Source: Collinsella sp. An307
GTDB taxonomy: Bacteria; Actinomycetota; Coriobacteriia; Coriobacteriales; Coriobacteriaceae
Assembly: GCF_002161805.1 (NCBI RefSeq)
Contig: NZ_NFIP01000001.1
Location: 372,001 to 436,000, forward strand
Direction of reading: 5' to 3'
DNA: 64,000 nucleotides
Position 1 is the stretch's first letter. The number at the start of each line of letters is the position of its first letter. The position numbers and the translations under genes are program-made. The notes beneath the pieces are model-generated. The model ran no database searches, was not told where the DNA came from, and was given only the letters and a program-made list of their open reading frames with translations. This document shows, one piece after another, positions 43,857 to 52,767 of the stretch.

Positions 43857-43988
43857 TCTTTCGATAGCGTCGCTTGTCCGTTTGGTCTGATTGCGCGGCG
43901 TGACGACGCGGTTTTCAAATAAAGGGTAGTATTAGAGTTTGTACGTACCGCGCGGCTGTAAGGTCGCCCCGAGATGCTGGGAGGCATC

Positions 43989-44534
43989 ATGGACCCCCTC
44001 CAAATCGTTCTCATCGTCGTCTGCGTTGCGGCTGTTTGGGCGCTTATTGAGATAGCGCTCCTCGCCCGTAAGGGACGCGCGTCCGTCCAGACGCTCGATT
44101 CTGCTGTGAGCGAGATCAACGAGACGCTGGCAGAGGCCAAGCCCGTCATCGCTAAGCTCGATGACACGCTCGAGGAGCTTCAGCCTGCCGTTCAGCGCGT
44201 TGAGCCGCTTCTTGCAAGCGCTAACGTGGCGGTCGACGCCCTTTCCGCTAACCTCGTTGAGGTTGAGGCCGTCGTGCGCGACGTCTCCTCGTTTACCGGT
44301 ACCGCCGTTAACGCCAAGCATGCTGCCCGTGGCGTGGCGAATTCTGCGACCGGCGCTGTGCAGCGTTTCTTGAACAAGCGCAAGGGTGAGGAGGGCGATA
44401 CGGACCGCGTCCTTACCGAGGGCGCTGCCGAGCCGGCCGTCCAGCCCGAGGAGGAAAAGCCCGTCGAGCGCCAGTACTTCACCTACGGTGAAGACGAGTC
44501 CTCTGCGCCCGCTGGGGAGGCAGCTCATGAGTAA
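43989..44534 (+). CDS. DUF948-like membrane protein with coiled coil
   Basis: This 181-residue protein has one N-terminal membrane segment (IVLIVVCVAAVWALIEIALLA), followed by a long predicted coiled coil (VQTLDSAVSEINETLAEAKPVIAKLDDTLEELQPAVQRVEPLL) with the DUF948-type heptads, and an acidic C-terminus. The function is unknown; such proteins often lie next to stress or cell-wall genes. GGGAGG fixes the ATG at 43989. Its end overlaps the RsbW-like gene by eight bases, so all four genes to 47100 form one unit. Confidence 0.75.
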   Translation: MDPLQIVLIVVCVAAVWALIEIALLARKGRASVQTLDSAVSEINETLAEAKPVIAKLDDTLEELQPAVQRVEPLLASANVAVDALSANLVEVEAVVRDVSSFTGTAVNAKHAARGVANSATGAVQRFLNKRKGEEGDTDRVLTEGAAEPAVQPEEEKPVERQYFTYGEDESSAPAGEAAHE

Positions 44535-44901
44535 CGCCAATACCGTTAAGCTCGAGGTTGCATCTTCACCGGAGCTCGCTCGCCTCGTCCGTATGACTGC
44601 CGCGAACGTCGCCGCGCTCTCCGGCATGTCGGTCGACCGCATCGAGGATATGCGCATGGTCGCCGAGGAGGCTTTTATCTTTGCCTCATCCATCGACCCG
44701 GACGGCGTCCTCTCCATCGCCTTTGACGTGGATGCTGATGGTGTCTCTATGGTGTTTACGACCGGAGTCGACTCGATCCCCACGCTTGAAGAGGGGGATC
44801 CCGCAGCTTACGCTGACCTCATCTTGGGTGCGGTCTGCGATTCCTATCAAAAGCTCGCCTCGCCTGTGAGGCTTTCACTTGAAGTCAGGACGGATGCCTG
44901 A
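44527..44901 (+). CDS. RsbW-like anti-sigma factor
   Basis: This 124-residue protein resembles the RsbW/SpoIIAB GHKL kinase fold. The N-box-like segment MSVDRIEDMRMVAEEAFIFAS has the conserved Asp/Glu residues, but the ATP-binding G boxes (DxGxG) are weak or absent. It overlaps the SigB/F-like sigma gene, the classical pairing of anti-sigma and sigma factor. Because the nucleotide-binding motifs are degenerate, kinase activity is doubtful and it may work by binding alone. Confidence 0.75.
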   Translation: MSNANTVKLEVASSPELARLVRMTAANVAALSGMSVDRIEDMRMVAEEAFIFASSIDPDGVLSIAFDVDADGVSMVFTTGVDSIPTLEEGDPAAYADLILGAVCDSYQKLASPVRLSLEVRTDA

Positions 44902-45694
44902 TATGCCCCAGAGATCTTCTTCAGGAAAGACCGCTTGGGATAAGGAGAAAACGCACGAGCTCTTCCGCCGCTATAAGGAAGAGGGCGACCGTGACGCTCG
45001 CGAGAAGCTCGTCATGTCCCATCTCAATCTGGTCAGATTCCTTGCCAATAAATTCAAGAACCGAGGCGAGCCCATCGACGACCTTATGCAGGTCGGGTAC
45101 TTGGGTCTCCTCAAGGCCATCGATGGTTTCGATCCCTCGCGCGGTCTTGAGTTCACCACCTACGCCACGCCGACAATCCTCGGTGAGATCAAACGACATT
45201 TTCGCGACAAGGGTTGGTCCGTACGCGTGCCGAGGCGCCTGCAGGAGCTCTCTGCCAAGGTTAACCAGGCTACCGACGTCCTGACCGTCCAGCTTCAGCG
45301 CTCGCCTAAGATCGAAGAGGTCGCCGAGTACCTCGACGCTTCGGTGGACGAGGTGCTCGAGGCCATGGAGTCTTCTTCTGCGTACAGCTCAGTTCCCCTT
45401 GAGGGAACCGGTTCCTCGGAGAGTGACGACGCCCCGTCGATCATCGACCGCTATGCCTCTGACGATGCCGATCTTGAGCTCACCGACGATAGGATCATGA
45501 TCGAGGATGCGCTCGATGACCTGTCGCCCCGTGAGCGCGAGGTCATCGAGCTCAGGTTCAAAGAAGGGCTCACGCAGATTGAGATGGCCGAGCGACTCGG
45601 TATCTCGCAGGTCCAGGTGTCGCGCCTTCTGCGTCGCACGCTTAAGAAGATTCAGGACAAGATCGATCCGTCGGGAAGCCTGGTGCGGTCATGA
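44894..45694 (+). CDS. SigB/SigF-family sigma factor
   Basis: This 266-residue group 3 sigma factor has region 2 (HLNLVRFLANKFKNRGEPIDDLMQVGYLGLLKAIDGFDPSRGLEFTTYATPTILGEIKRHFRDKGW), region 3 (VPRRLQELSAKVNQATDVL) and region 4.2 (LSPREREVIELRFKEGLTQIEMAERLGISQVQVSRLLRRTLKKIQ). Such factors direct general-stress or developmental programmes. It overlaps the RsbW-like gene upstream, but no RsbV-type anti-anti-sigma gene is nearby. The ATG at 44894 is preferred. The stop codon overlaps the following AI-2E family gene. Confidence 0.9.
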   Translation: MPDMPQRSSSGKTAWDKEKTHELFRRYKEEGDRDAREKLVMSHLNLVRFLANKFKNRGEPIDDLMQVGYLGLLKAIDGFDPSRGLEFTTYATPTILGEIKRHFRDKGWSVRVPRRLQELSAKVNQATDVLTVQLQRSPKIEEVAEYLDASVDEVLEAMESSSAYSSVPLEGTGSSESDDAPSIIDRYASDDADLELTDDRIMIEDALDDLSPREREVIELRFKEGLTQIEMAERLGISQVQVSRLLRRTLKKIQDKIDPSGSLVRS

Positions 45695-47100
45695 TGGAGC
45701 AGGGTCCTATGCGCCGTGAGCGCAGCATCAACCTCGGCCGTCATGACTTTGCCTTTGGAATCGGGCTCCGCGTTTGGATTGTGGTCGGTGCCATCATCAT
45801 CGGCACCGCCGCTTTGAACGTTCTTGACGTGCTCGCGCCGGTTATCGAGTTCTTCGCCGTCGGTTCGCTCGTCGCCTTTGTTGCCGCTCCTATCGTAAAC
45901 GGCCTGGAGGCGCGCGGCGTCTCGCGCAGCGCCGGCGGACTCGTGGGTCTCGCCGTGGTGATCGCGGTCATCGTACTCATCTTGATGATCGTTGCCCCGC
46001 TTATCTTCTCGCAGCTGCTCGAGCTCTTCTCCCGTGTGCCGCAGCAGCTTCGCGACCTTGGAGATTGGCTGGGCACGCTTGCCGGTGATTTCAAGTTTCT
46101 TGCCGAGTATTCCTGGGCGTCCCAGCTGGGCACCGTCTTCGACACGGTTGCCGACAACGCTGCCCGTTATGCCGCGACGGTTGCCGGAGACTTGGGCCGC
46201 GGCGTGATCCCGTTCATCTCATCCGTCGGGTCTCAGCTCTTCATCGTCTTTCTTGGGCTCGTTCTTGCCTATTGGCTCGTTTGCGATTACCCGCGTATTC
46301 ATCGCGAGATTGGCACCATCGTGGGCGAGGGTCACGAGATGAGCTACCGCTTCATGGTGGCCATCCTCTCTCGTTCGGTCGGCGGGTACATGCGCGGCAC
46401 CATCATCACCTCGGCGATCGATGGCGCCCTCTCCTTCGTCGGTTTTCTTTTGATTGGGCATCCGTATGCCCTGCTTATGGGTGTGCTCACGGCTCTCTTC
46501 CACCTCATCCCGGTGGTCGGCCCTGTGATTTCCTCGGCCTTCGCCACGCTCGTCGCCTTGTTCTACAGCCCGGCGCTTGCTATCTGGACGCTCATTATCT
46601 GCATGGTCGCGCAGAACATTACCGACAACGTGCTGTCTCCGCGCATCATGCAGTCTGCGGTTTCGGTCCATCCTGCTATGAGCCTCGTTGCCATCGTTGT
46701 GGGGTCTGCCCTCATGGGCCCGCTCGGCATGGTCGTCGCCATTCCGCTTTGCGCCGCTCTCAAGGGCTTGTTCATCTTCTATTTCGAGAAGCAGACCAAG
46801 CGACAGATCGTCTCTTGGGACGGTGCCGTGTTCCAGGGCCAGCCGTTTCATGATGAGGCGGGCGATCCGGTTCCCGCCTATGACGCGCTTGGCAACGACT
46901 CCTTCGTGAGCGATTCGCAACTTATCTCCGATGAGGCGGCACCTTCTGCCGAGGCCGAGCCTAAACCCCCAGAGCTCGAGAATCCCTGGGCAAACCTTAT
47001 GGCGCTCAACAACCTCCAGGCGCGGGGTACCAGCGTGTTTCGCAACCCCTTCGCCTCCGAGAATGACGACTCCGCGGGAGATGGGACAAAGACGTCCTAG
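45691..47100 (+). CDS. AI-2E family membrane transporter (PerM-like), long C-terminus
   Basis: The 469-residue protein has the AI-2E/PerM membrane pattern: an N-terminal helix pair, an amphipathic middle (about 105-160), then HPYALLMGVLTALFHLIPVVGPVISSAFATLVAL and QNITDNVLSPRIMQSAVSVHPAMSLVAIVVGSALMGPLGMVVAIPL. A soluble acidic tail of about 100 residues follows, absent from the copy at 10945. It overlaps the sigma gene by ATGA, suggesting a link to envelope stress. The substrate is unknown. Confidence 0.86.
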   Translation: MMEQGPMRRERSINLGRHDFAFGIGLRVWIVVGAIIIGTAALNVLDVLAPVIEFFAVGSLVAFVAAPIVNGLEARGVSRSAGGLVGLAVVIAVIVLILMIVAPLIFSQLLELFSRVPQQLRDLGDWLGTLAGDFKFLAEYSWASQLGTVFDTVADNAARYAATVAGDLGRGVIPFISSVGSQLFIVFLGLVLAYWLVCDYPRIHREIGTIVGEGHEMSYRFMVAILSRSVGGYMRGTIITSAIDGALSFVGFLLIGHPYALLMGVLTALFHLIPVVGPVISSAFATLVALFYSPALAIWTLIICMVAQNITDNVLSPRIMQSAVSVHPAMSLVAIVVGSALMGPLGMVVAIPLCAALKGLFIFYFEKQTKRQIVSWDGAVFQGQPFHDEAGDPVPAYDALGNDSFVSDSQLISDEAAPSAEAEPKPPELENPWANLMALNNLQARGTSVFRNPFASENDDSAGDGTKTS

Positions 47101-47117
47101 CGGACCTCGGTTTTCGT

Positions 47118-47123
47118 TATAAT
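47118..47123 (+). promoter_or_regulatory. Candidate -10 element of alaS
   Basis: TATAAT lies 44 bp before the alaS start codon. No -35 hexamer at normal spacing is apparent. A TTGACA at 47132-47137 lies downstream of it and has no -10 of its own. Confidence 0.35.
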
Positions 47124-47166
47124 TCATTCGTTTGACAGCATTATCGTTACCAGGAAGAGGCTTTCC

Positions 47167-49827
47167 ATGGCTGCAGCCGATTTTCCCACGATGACCACGG
47201 CAGAGATTCGCTCCGCATTCCTCAAGTTCTTCGAGGACCGCGGATGCAAGCTCTTCCCGAGCTCGTCGCTCATCCCCGATGACCCCTCGCTCCTTCTTGC
47301 GAACGCTGGTATGAATCAGTTCAAGGCGTATTACCAGGGCAGTAAGACCATGCGCGAGATCGGCGCCACGTCCTGCCAGAAGTGCGTCCGCACCAACGAC
47401 ATCGACATCATCGGCTCCGACGGTCGCCACGCCTCGTTCTTCGAGATGCTCGGCAACTTCTCGTTTGGCGGCGTCTCCAAGGAGCAGGCCTGCGCCTGGG
47501 CCCTCGAGCTCTCCACCGAGGTCTTCCATCTTCCCATCGAGCGTCTGTACTTCACCGTCTTTACCGACGATGACGAGACGTTTGAGATCTGGCGCAAGCT
47601 CGGGGTGGAGGAGAGCCACATCTCGCGCCTCGGCGAGGATGACAATTTCTGGGCTGCCGGCCCTACCGGCCCCTGCGGTCCCTGCTCCGAGATTTACTAC
47701 GATCAGGGTGAGGATGTGGGCTGCGGTCGTCCTGACTGCGCGCCCGGCTGCGATTGCGATCGCTTTCTCGAGTACTGGAACCTCGTGTTCACCCAGTTCG
47801 ACCGCCAGGAGGACGGCTCCATGCCGGAGCTGCCGCACCGCAACCTCGATACCGGCATGGGTCTCGAGCGCATGAGCGCCATCATGCAGCACAAGAGCTC
47901 TTTCTACGACAGCGACATCATGCAGGGGCTCATTCGTCTGGGTGAGGAGATTTCGGGCGTCACGTATGTGGGTGACGATTACACCGGTCCGAGCCGTAGC
48001 CTCCGCATCATCGCCGACCACGCGCGTTCCGTCGACTTCATGATCTCCGATGGCATCCTGCCCGGCAACGAGGGGCGCGGCTATGTGCTCCGCCGCCTGC
48101 TGCGCCGCGCCGTGTTCCACGGTCGCCTCATTGGCATCGAGGGCGCTTTCCTCACGCGATTCATCGATCGCGTGAACGAGCTCATGGGCGATGCGTACCC
48201 CGAGCTTGTCAAGAACGCAGCGCTCGTCAAGGGCATCGTTTCGGCTGAGGAGGAGCGCTTCTCCAACACGCTCGGCAACGGCCGTGTTTACCTGGACGAG
48301 GCTCTCGCTAAGCTCGGCGACGGCGAGACGCTCGACGGTGCGTCCGCCTTTATGCTCCACGACACCTTTGGTTTCCCCATTGACCTTACGGTCGAGATTG
48401 CCGAGGGCACGGGACATGCGGTCGACATAGACGGTTTCAACCGCGAGATGGAGGCCCAGCGAGAGCGTGCACGTGCCAACGTTAAGGGCGATGCGTGGGG
48501 CTCGTTCAACAACATCTGGTCCGAGCTTGCCGATACCCTTCCTGCAACTGAGTTCTGCGGCTACGACGCTGACGACCTTGAGGGTGCGCGCGTGCTCGCG
48601 ATTGTGCGCGATGGTGAGCGCGTCAACGCGGCGCACGCCGGTGTGGACGTCGAGATCGTTCTCGACCGCACTTCCTTCTACGCAGAGATGGGCGGTCAGG
48701 TGGGCGATACCGGTTCGCTTCACGCCGACGGTGTTGAGGTTTCGATCTCTGACACCAAGGGCAAGGGCGGTCTCTACGCTCATGTCGCCCACGTTGAGAC
48801 GGGCGAGCTTCACGAGGGTGATGTCGTTACCACGTGCGTCGACCATCACCGCCGTGAGCTGCTGCGTCGCAACCACACTGCGACCCACCTGCTCGACGCT
48901 GCCCTTAAAGAGGTGCTCGGCGACCACGTGAACCAGGCCGGTTCGCTCGTGACTCCCGACCACCTGCGCTTTGATTTTACGCATTTCGACGCTCTCTCCG
49001 CCGAGCAGCTCCATGCCGTCGAGGACCTTGTCAACCGTGAGATCTTTGCCGCCAAACCCGTGGTGACGATCGAGATGGGCATCGACGAGGCCAAGGCCGC
49101 CGGTGCCGTTGCCCTCTTTGGTGAGAAGTACGGCGAGCGCGTGCGCGTCGTCTCGGTGGGCGAGGAGGAGCAGCCCTTCTCCCGCGAGCTCTGCGGCGGC
49201 ACGCATGCGCGCAACACCGCCGAGATCGGTCTGTTCCGCATCACTACCGAGTCGTCGACGGGCTCCAACGTGCGTCGCATCGAGGCTGTGGCAAGCGAGG
49301 GCGCTATTGCCTATCTCGATGAGCGCGCTCGCATCCTTGCGGATACCGCGCTTGAGCTCAAGTGTCGCGTCGACGAGGTTCCCGCACGTCTCTCCTCCCT
49401 TCAGGATACGCTGCGCGCCACCGAGCAGAAGCTCAAGGCGGCGCTTACCGGCGGTTCCTCTGATGCGATCTCGCAGGCAATCGACAGCGCTGCGGATATG
49501 GGCGCTTACAAGCTCGTCATCGCTGAGCTCAAGGGGCTCGAGGCGGCAGATCTCCGCAACGTCTGGGATACCATCCGCCAGAAGGTCACGGGTCCTGTCG
49601 CGTGCGTGCTTGCTACGGTGACGAGCAAGGGTCAGCCTGCGCTTCTTGCCGGCGCAACCGATGAGGCCGTTTCCGCTGGCTTCAAGGCGGGCGACGTCAT
49701 CAAGAAGATCGCACCGCTTGTTGGTGGCGGTGGCGGTGGCAGGCCCACGATGGCGCAGGCCGGCGGCAAGAACCCCGCGGGTATTGCCGACGCACTTGCC
49801 GCGGCGCGTGCCGAGCTTGGCGCGTAA
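47167..49827 (+). CDS. alaS: Alanyl-tRNA synthetase
   Basis: This 886-residue class II synthetase has motif 1 and 2 segments at the start (FPSSSLIPDDPSLLLANAGMNQFK, CVRTNDIDIIGSDGRHASFFEMLGNFSFG). The editing-domain zinc ligands are HTATH (His570, His574) and CGGTH (Cys676, His680), and the C-terminal domain is Gly-rich (VGGGGGGRPTMAQAGGKNP). It charges tRNA-Ala and clears Ser- and Gly-tRNA-Ala. CCAGGAAGAGGC precedes the ATG. Confidence 0.96.
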   Translation: MAAADFPTMTTAEIRSAFLKFFEDRGCKLFPSSSLIPDDPSLLLANAGMNQFKAYYQGSKTMREIGATSCQKCVRTNDIDIIGSDGRHASFFEMLGNFSFGGVSKEQACAWALELSTEVFHLPIERLYFTVFTDDDETFEIWRKLGVEESHISRLGEDDNFWAAGPTGPCGPCSEIYYDQGEDVGCGRPDCAPGCDCDRFLEYWNLVFTQFDRQEDGSMPELPHRNLDTGMGLERMSAIMQHKSSFYDSDIMQGLIRLGEEISGVTYVGDDYTGPSRSLRIIADHARSVDFMISDGILPGNEGRGYVLRRLLRRAVFHGRLIGIEGAFLTRFIDRVNELMGDAYPELVKNAALVKGIVSAEEERFSNTLGNGRVYLDEALAKLGDGETLDGASAFMLHDTFGFPIDLTVEIAEGTGHAVDIDGFNREMEAQRERARANVKGDAWGSFNNIWSELADTLPATEFCGYDADDLEGARVLAIVRDGERVNAAHAGVDVEIVLDRTSFYAEMGGQVGDTGSLHADGVEVSISDTKGKGGLYAHVAHVETGELHEGDVVTTCVDHHRRELLRRNHTATHLLDAALKEVLGDHVNQAGSLVTPDHLRFDFTHFDALSAEQLHAVEDLVNREIFAAKPVVTIEMGIDEAKAAGAVALFGEKYGERVRVVSVGEEEQPFSRELCGGTHARNTAEIGLFRITTESSTGSNVRRIEAVASEGAIAYLDERARILADTALELKCRVDEVPARLSSLQDTLRATEQKLKAALTGGSSDAISQAIDSAADMGAYKLVIAELKGLEAADLRNVWDTIRQKVTGPVACVLATVTSKGQPALLAGATDEAVSAGFKAGDVIKKIAPLVGGGGGGRPTMAQAGGKNPAGIADALAAARAELGA

Positions 49828-49838
49828 CAGGGTGTAAC

Positions 49839-49866
49839 GGGGCGGTCCGGTGGGCCGCCCTCTTCT
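49839..49866 (+). terminator. Terminator after alaS
   Basis: GGGCGGTCC and GGGCCGCCC form a stem with a short loop, followed by the pyrimidine run TCTTCTTCTC rather than a pure T-run. Confidence 0.5.
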
Positions 49867-49889
49867 TCTCGAAAGGTTCAGGTGCGATT

Positions 49890-50306
49890 ATGGTCGCCAT
49901 GGCGCTCGATATTGGCGAGAAGCGTGTAGGGATCGCGGTCTCGGACTCCTCGGGTCGCATCGCCTCGCCGGTCAAAGTGCTGCCCGCCTCGGAGGTTCTT
50001 TCCTTCGCCCGGACCTTCAGGCTTCTTATCGAGGACTATGAGCCCGAGGTCTTGGTTTGCGGAAGGCCCATGACTCTGGCGGGGGAGAGGGGCCCGCAAG
50101 CCGAGCGTATTGAGGTGCAGGCTCTCGCTATCGGTCGCGCGGCTCGGCTTCCCGTCGAGTTTGTAGACGAGCGACTCTCTTCATCGGAAGCCAAACGTAT
50201 CTTGCGTGAGCAGGGTTTAAACGAGAAGGCCATGCGCGGCAAGGTCGACATGGTCGCGGCGAGCCTCTTTTTGCAGACCTGGCTCGATGCCCGCTCTGCA
50301 AAGTGA
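49890..50306 (+). CDS. ruvX: Holliday junction resolvase-like RuvX (YqgF)
   Basis: This 138-residue protein shows the YqgF motif set of the RNase H-like fold: ALDIGEKRVGIAVSD, VLVCGRPMTLAGERGPQAE, FVDERLSSSEAKRIL and a final VDMVAASLFLQTWLD. Family members take part in 16S/23S rRNA processing and were first described as putative Holliday junction resolvases. It begins 63 bases after alaS, separated from it by a hairpin, and starts the ruvX-mltG-yqeG-aroK-aroB run. Confidence 0.92.
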   Translation: MVAMALDIGEKRVGIAVSDSSGRIASPVKVLPASEVLSFARTFRLLIEDYEPEVLVCGRPMTLAGERGPQAERIEVQALAIGRAARLPVEFVDERLSSSEAKRILREQGLNEKAMRGKVDMVAASLFLQTWLDARSAK

Positions 50307-50459
50307 GGCTGTTTGGATTAGCTCGCTTCGTATCTCACAGTTCTTGACCTTTGTTGAAACCCTCAAGGTTCGATGAAAGGTTTAAGGTTATTCCGGATAT
50401 ACGCTACACTGGTCGTTGGAAAAACGTGTACGTATCCGATACGACCAAAAGGGGAGACC

Positions 50460-51695
50460 GTGCCCATCGACAATCAGAACACCCCTCGCCACGCCCGGCC
50501 TGCGGCAAGCCGCCCTCAGGGCACGCGCTTCCGTAACAGCCAGAATACTGCGCCTAGCTCTAACTATCGTTCCTCATCGTATTCCCGTACGGGCGGGAGC
50601 CATTCCTCCTCGCGCGTTCAGCCTGCCTATGCGTGTCGTTCCGCCGCGCCTAAGAAGACCTCGCCCGTCCCGGTGATCATTGCCGTTGTTGTTGCAATCG
50701 CTATCGTCGCGGCCTTCCTCCTCTTCGCTCTCCCCGCCATCACCAACCTGTTTATGGGCGGGTCTGACGAGCCTCAGGTCGAGGCCGGCATTGAGGTTCA
50801 GGTCAACATTCCCGAGGGCGCCTCTGGCGATCAGATTGCAAGCATCCTCTCGGAGGCCGGTGTCATCCCCGACCCCAAGACGTATTACGCTGAGGTGAAG
50901 GCTCAAAACGCTGACACCTCTCTCAAGCCTGGCGATTATCTCTTCACCACGCTTGAGGACCCTGCGGACGTCGTCGCCCAGCTGGTCGCGGGCCCCAATG
51001 TCGAGGGTACTTCTGTGACTATCGCCGAGGGCCTGACGACTGCGCAAACCGCCGCACGCGTCGAGGAAGCCTACGGTATCTCTTCTGACGACTTCCTCGC
51101 TCAGGCGAAGGCGTCCAACTACGTTGCGGATTACCCGTTCCTCGAGGGCGTGGCTGACGATTCGCTCGAGGGCTACCTCTATCCTAAGACCTATTCGTTC
51201 ACCTCGACGCCTACGGCCGATCAGGTTATCCGCGCTATGCTCGATCAGTTCGAGCTTGAGGTCGCTTCCCTTGACTTCGACTCCGCTCGTGCGACCATCC
51301 AGGAGCGCTACGGGGTGGAGATGAGCGATTACGACTTCATCAACCTTGCCTCTATCGTCGAGCGCGAGGGTCTTACCGCCGAGCAGCGCGGCAAGGTAGC
51401 CTCTACGTTCTACAACCGTTTCGAGGCGGGTATGCCGCTTCAGAGCGACGCAACGATGATGTATGTCACCGGTGGTGCCGTAACGGCGGACGACCTTGAC
51501 CAGGAGAGCTCGTACAACTCCTATAAGAACCAAGGGCTCCCGCCGACGCCCATCTGCTCGCCCTCGCTCGAGTCCATTGAGGCGACGCTTAATCCGCCTG
51601 AGACGGATTACCTCTACTTCTTCATCACGACCGAAGACGAATGGTTCTCGGAGACCTATGACGGGCACCTTGCCGCCATCGAGGAGAACCGCTGA
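50460..51695 (+). CDS. mltG: Endolytic murein transglycosylase MltG
   Basis: This 411-residue protein has a low-complexity, basic N-terminal tail (about 1-70) and one transmembrane segment (about 72-98). Its YceG domain carries the catalytic ASIVEREG and the signature SSYNSYKNQGLPPTPICSPSLESIEATLNPPETDYLYFF. MltG cuts nascent glycan strands and sets their length at the membrane. AAAGGGGAGACC supports GTG at 50460 rather than the in-frame ATG at 50373. It lies between ruvX and yqeG. Confidence 0.92.
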   Translation: MPIDNQNTPRHARPAASRPQGTRFRNSQNTAPSSNYRSSSYSRTGGSHSSSRVQPAYACRSAAPKKTSPVPVIIAVVVAIAIVAAFLLFALPAITNLFMGGSDEPQVEAGIEVQVNIPEGASGDQIASILSEAGVIPDPKTYYAEVKAQNADTSLKPGDYLFTTLEDPADVVAQLVAGPNVEGTSVTIAEGLTTAQTAARVEEAYGISSDDFLAQAKASNYVADYPFLEGVADDSLEGYLYPKTYSFTSTPTADQVIRAMLDQFELEVASLDFDSARATIQERYGVEMSDYDFINLASIVEREGLTAEQRGKVASTFYNRFEAGMPLQSDATMMYVTGGAVTADDLDQESSYNSYKNQGLPPTPICSPSLESIEATLNPPETDYLYFFITTEDEWFSETYDGHLAAIEENR

Positions 51696-51696
51696 T

Positions 51697-52194
51697 ATGT
51701 CCCTGTTCGCACCCGATCGTTACGTCGCGCGCGTTGAGCTCATCGACCTCGATGATCTCTGGGGTTCTGGCAAGCGTGCCATTCTGCTCGACCGCGACAA
51801 CACGCTGGTTCCTCGCGACCGCCACGATGCACCGGAGTCGGTGGCCGCTTGGCTCGATGCCGCTCGTAAGCGCGGATTTTCGCTCTACATGGTCTCCAAC
51901 AACTGGCATAAGGACCAGGTAGAGCGTTCCGCACGTGAGCTCGGCCTTAAGGCCATCTGCTTTGCCTGCAAGCCGCTTCCCTTTGCGCTCGACCGTGCAC
52001 TCAAGCACCTTGGAGTTGCGCGTGATGAGGCCGTCATGGTCGGCGACCAGCTCTACACCGATGTGTGGGCGGGTAACTTTGCCGGTATCGACAGCATCCT
52101 CGTGAAGCCGCAGACGACGGTCGACCTCTGGTACACGCATATTTTCCGCATCTTTGAGCGGCGTGCGCTGAAGAACGTTCCCTGCGAGGAGTAG
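51697..52194 (+). CDS. YqeG-family HAD phosphatase
   Basis: This 165-residue protein has HAD motif I (ILLDRDNTLVPRD), motif II (MVSNNW) and motif III/IV (CKPLPFAL, then VMVGDQLYTDVWAGNFAGI). It is a member of the YqeG IIIA subfamily, which also includes PTPMT1-like lipid phosphatases; the substrate is unproven. It begins one base after mltG and is followed by aroK with three bases between, so it is in the same unit. Confidence 0.9.
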   Translation: MSLFAPDRYVARVELIDLDDLWGSGKRAILLDRDNTLVPRDRHDAPESVAAWLDAARKRGFSLYMVSNNWHKDQVERSARELGLKAICFACKPLPFALDRALKHLGVARDEAVMVGDQLYTDVWAGNFAGIDSILVKPQTTVDLWYTHIFRIFERRALKNVPCEE

Positions 52195-52197
52195 GGG

Positions 52198-52767
52198 ATG
52201 TGCGCGGAGGTCGAGCGAGCACCTGAGGGACGCGAGGGCTCGTTCGTCAAACATGGTTGCGACCATATCTTCTTTATCGGCTTCTTGGGAGCCGGCAAGT
52301 CCACCTTGGCCCGTAACCTGGGTGATATGTTCCATCGCCCCTTTGTCGACACCGACCGACTCGTTGAACGCCGCTGCGGCAGGTCTATCGCGCGAATCTT
52401 TCGCGAGGAGGGCGAGGCATCGTTTCGCAAGCGTGAGACTGCGGCGCTGAGAAGTCTCAAGAGCGAGCAGAGTCTGCTTGTGTCCTGTGGTGGCGGTATC
52501 GTCGAGACACCGGAGAACATCGATCTCATGCATGCCATGGGTACGGTGGTCTATCTTGAGGGTGACTTTTCCGACTCCTTGCGGCAGATTCGTTCGGTCG
52601 CCGCTCGTCCCGATTTTAAGTCGCGCGCCCATGCGGCGAGGCTCTTCGACTATCGCCGTCCACTATATGTGGGGGCTGCCGACCTGACGCTCGACATTCG
52701 GGGCAAAACGTTCGAAGATGTTTCGTACTTGTGTGCTGAGATGCTTTTGGAGCGTGGTCTTATATGA
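52198..52767 (+). CDS. aroK: Shikimate kinase
   Basis: The 189-residue protein has the P-loop GFLGAGKST (28-36), the shikimate-binding DTDRLVE and FRKRE segments, the GGG motif (SCGGGIV) and a LID/Arg region ending in RRPLYVGAADLTLD. It phosphorylates shikimate at O-3 for aromatic amino acid synthesis. All active-site residues look intact, in contrast to the aroB product next door. GAGGAGTAGGGG precedes the ATG, and aroB overlaps its end by four bases. Confidence 0.9.
   Translation: MCAEVERAPEGREGSFVKHGCDHIFFIGFLGAGKSTLARNLGDMFHRPFVDTDRLVERRCGRSIARIFREEGEASFRKRETAALRSLKSEQSLLVSCGGGIVETPENIDLMHAMGTVVYLEGDFSDSLRQIRSVAARPDFKSRAHAARLFDYRRPLYVGAADLTLDIRGKTFEDVSYLCAEMLLERGLI

Noticed and set aside
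47132..47137. TTGACA as -35 of alaS
   Set aside because: No -10 hexamer lies 16-18 bp downstream; the position falls on the ribosome binding site. The TATAAT upstream is a better candidate.
46219..49206. A 995-residue minus-strand open frame across the AI-2E and alaS genes
   Set aside because: It lies opposite well-supported genes, has no ribosome binding site or recognisable domain, and is explained by the codon bias of high-GC DNA. The same holds for long minus-strand frames opposite thrS, leuS, infB and pnp.
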